Of a stretch of 7,159 nucleotides of DNA, positions 5,298 through 7,159 are shown piece after piece. Position 1 is the stretch's first letter; each line of letters starts with the position of its first letter. Both the position numbers and the translations under genes were made by a program. The stretch is from the NCBI GenBank assembly GCA_031267435.1, contig JAIRZB010000106.1:1-7159 (forward strand), in the 5' to 3' direction. Below the pieces are notes generated by a model, which searched no databases, was not told where the DNA came from, and worked only from the letters and a program-made list of their open reading frames with translations. The DNA comes from Puniceicoccales bacterium. Its GTDB lineage: Bacteria; Verrucomicrobiota; Verrucomicrobiia; Opitutales; LL51.

Positions 5298-7058
5298 ATG
5301 GAAACAAACTGGCTAGATGTAAAGTCAAAATTAGGTACGATTTTCTATGCGCTATCCCAGAAAATCGATGGATTTGATAAAGATTTCAATCCGGAGATCC
5401 GCGTGGCGGATCCGCGTTTCGGCGACTTCCAAGTCAATGGCGTGCTTGGTTTTGCGAAAAAAAATAAAAAAAACCCTCGCGAACTTAGCGAAAAACTTCT
5501 GATAAAGGCGAAACAATTCGAAGATCTAGCCGATTGCTCCCTGGAACTATCGGGCCCTGGATTTATCAATATCCGTTTGACTTCCGACTTTTTACGGCAA
5601 TGGGTGAATACCTTTTGCGGCCGATGCAATTTTAAGCAATGGCTCGCCGGAAAAACTATCGTCATCGATTATTCTTCGCCCAATACCGCTAAACAAATGC
5701 ACGTGGGCCATCTACGCTCGATGATCATCGGTGAATCGATTCAGCGCCTACTTCAATTTTGCGGTGCAAATGTCATTCGAGATAATCATATCGGTGATTG
5801 GGGAACGCAATTCGGTATCCTCATCATGGCGGTAAAACGGGAAAATTTTGACATTACTGCCATAGATTCAGCGACAGCACTCGATGAATTCGAACGCCTC
5901 TATCGGGAAGGCGTCGCTTTGACAAAGCAAGACCAAACATTTTTGAACGAGGCACGCAGGGAATTGGTTGCTCTGCAAAAAGGTGATTTGGAAAATTTAC
6001 GCATTTGGGAAACCATTAATACCGTGTCCTACCATGCGTTCGAAAAAATTTATAGCCAAATGGATGTGGCATTCGACTACGTTTTAGGGGAATCATTTTA
6101 TCGCGACAAAGTCGATCGTATTTGCAATGAGCTGGAAGCACTGGGAATTGCCGAAAAAAATCAGGGAGCGCTTGTCGTTTTCCATCGGGAACATGAACGT
6201 TTTAAAGATCAACCTTTCCTAATCCGAAAATCCGATGGCGCATCGAATTACGCAACAACTGACCTTGCAACTGTTTTGTATCGCTGGGAAAATTTTCGCG
6301 CCGATACGATAATTTACGTAACCGATGGGCGCCAACAGGACCATTTTCAGCAACTATTTTTGACCGTTGAACGCTGGTTTTCTGCAAAAAATATCCCGCT
6401 GCTACCCCAATTAAAACACGTCTGGTTCGGTACCGTTCTCGGTGAAGATGGACGCGCCATTAAAACGCGTTCCGGAGAATCAATCAAGTTGAAACAACTC
6501 ATCGACGAAAGTATCGCGCGGGCACGGACCATTGTAACTGAAAAAAATCCAGACCTGTCGTCAGTGGAACACGAAAAAATTGCGCACGCCGTAGGTACCG
6601 GAGCAATTAAATATGCGGATCTGTCGCAGAATCGTACCAATGATTACATCTTTTCCTGGGATAAAATGCTTTCCTTCGACGGCAATACAGCTCCCTATTT
6701 ACTCTATGCGGTGGCACGCATTCATACACTGTTCCAACGGCTAGATATTTCACCACATGGAAGGCGTGAACCAAAATCAATGGCAGATTTTTTGACACCG
6801 GAAGAACTGGCGTTGGCGCGCAAACTCGTCGATTTCCCGAGTACCATTGCGCAGGTATTGAACGATTTAAAACCCCACGATTTGTGTACCTATTTGTTCG
6901 AATTAGCAAGTGAATTTTCCACATTTTACAAGGCTAATCGAATCATTGGGGAAACTGAAGATATTTTTGAAAAACGCCTATTACTGTGCCAGTTTGTATT
7001 ACACGTTTTAGAAACTGGGCTATATCTTCTGGGAATTGAAAGATTGGAAAAAATGTAA
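5298..7058 (+). CDS. argS: Arginine--tRNA ligase
   Basis: A cytoplasmic class I synthetase that charges tRNA-Arg with arginine using ATP. At 586 residues it has the full family length. Domains in order are an N-terminal Add-1 (Arg_tRNA_synt_N) domain (about 1-95) and a Rossmann catalytic core with SSPNTAK (126-132), the HIGH signature as HVGH (135-138) and DNHIGDWGTQFG (162-173). The KMSKS-equivalent loop is KTRSGES (389-395), close to the KTRSGD/E form common in bacterial ArgS. A C-terminal DALR anticodon-binding domain follows from about residue 450, and the protein ends in LLGIERLEKM, a typical ArgS ending. ATG 5298 gives the family N terminus; only a weak purine stretch (GAAAAA) precedes it. 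Two eight-A tracts (5457-5464, 5466-5473) are read in frame. It is last in the lptD-miaA operon, and a hairpin repeat starts just after its stop. Confidence 0.97.
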   Translation: METNWLDVKSKLGTIFYALSQKIDGFDKDFNPEIRVADPRFGDFQVNGVLGFAKKNKKNPRELSEKLLIKAKQFEDLADCSLELSGPGFINIRLTSDFLRQWVNTFCGRCNFKQWLAGKTIVIDYSSPNTAKQMHVGHLRSMIIGESIQRLLQFCGANVIRDNHIGDWGTQFGILIMAVKRENFDITAIDSATALDEFERLYREGVALTKQDQTFLNEARRELVALQKGDLENLRIWETINTVSYHAFEKIYSQMDVAFDYVLGESFYRDKVDRICNELEALGIAEKNQGALVVFHREHERFKDQPFLIRKSDGASNYATTDLATVLYRWENFRADTIIYVTDGRQQDHFQQLFLTVERWFSAKNIPLLPQLKHVWFGTVLGEDGRAIKTRSGESIKLKQLIDESIARARTIVTEKNPDLSSVEHEKIAHAVGTGAIKYADLSQNRTNDYIFSWDKMLSFDGNTAPYLLYAVARIHTLFQRLDISPHGRREPKSMADFLTPEELALARKLVDFPSTIAQVLNDLKPHDLCTYLFELASEFSTFYKANRIIGETEDIFEKRLLLCQFVLHVLETGLYLLGIERLEKM

Positions 7059-7061
7059 CTA

Positions 7062-7158
7062 CCCTAAGGGCTCCTCGCCCTTAGAATCCCCGCCAGGGCA
7101 AGGGGAATCCTTCCCCTTGCAACCCCTTGCCAGGGGATACCATCCCCTGGACCTGGAT
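7062..7158 (-). repeat. Right terminal multi-hairpin repeat (inverted copy of the left end)
   Basis: Read on the minus strand, this block reproduces 19-114 with two substitutions and one single-base indel over about 97 positions. The hairpins are at 7064-7084 (stem CTAAGGGC, plus-strand loop TCCTC), 7099-7119 (stem CAAGGGGAA, loop TCC) and 7130-7150 (stem CCAGGGGAT, loop ACC). It starts three bases after the argS stop, and the first hairpin stem starts five bases after it. That hairpin could protect or end the operon mRNA, although no T tract follows for classical intrinsic termination. Confidence 0.9.
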
Positions 7159-7159
7159 T

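Overview
The window is 7,159 bases of ordinary bacterial chromosome bounded at both ends by near-identical inverted copies of a GC-rich, hairpin-forming repeat (19-114 and 7062-7158). The simplest reading of that symmetry is an assembly contig that stops in a dispersed repeat. A Gram-negative host is clear from lptD, the outer-membrane LPS-insertion barrel. A relative of the Verrucomicrobia/Chlamydiae (PVC) lineage is a low-confidence guess, based on the look of the aromatic amino-acid permease, of MiaA and of the small membrane protein, and on weak or absent Shine-Dalgarno sequences.

Layout. 1-134 is the left repeat, with three perfect hairpins and part of a fourth. 135-361 is the control region of the permease. 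It holds a 16-codon leader peptide, MKRKFSFVYYYGKMPW (212-262), rich in Phe, Tyr and Trp, overlapping three mutually exclusive RNA pairings that end in an intrinsic terminator (284-312). This is the architecture of classical ribosome-mediated transcription attenuation. 362-1444 is an intact aromatic amino-acid permease of the TyrP/Mtr type. 1462-1538 is tRNA-Val(UAC) on the minus strand, converging on the permease. 1631-1707 is a second repeat element, a three-way cruciform, lying between the divergent tRNA and lptD.

From 1792 to 7058 runs a tight plus-strand gene set: lptD, miaA, a small unrecognised membrane protein, and argS. Junctions are TAATG (lptD/miaA), ATGA (miaA/membrane protein) and an 8-base gap before argS, so one operon is likely. 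lptD is split by a single-base frameshift; adding one A to the run at 3317-3322 would restore one 676-residue protein ending in the aromatic residue expected of an outer-membrane barrel. The right repeat starts a few bases after the argS stop and may act as the mRNA 3' hairpin.

The genes do housekeeping work: aromatic amino-acid uptake, outer-membrane biogenesis, tRNA prenylation and arginine charging. The most interesting items are the aromatic leader/attenuator, the hairpin repeat families with stem-preserving variation, and the lptD frameshift.
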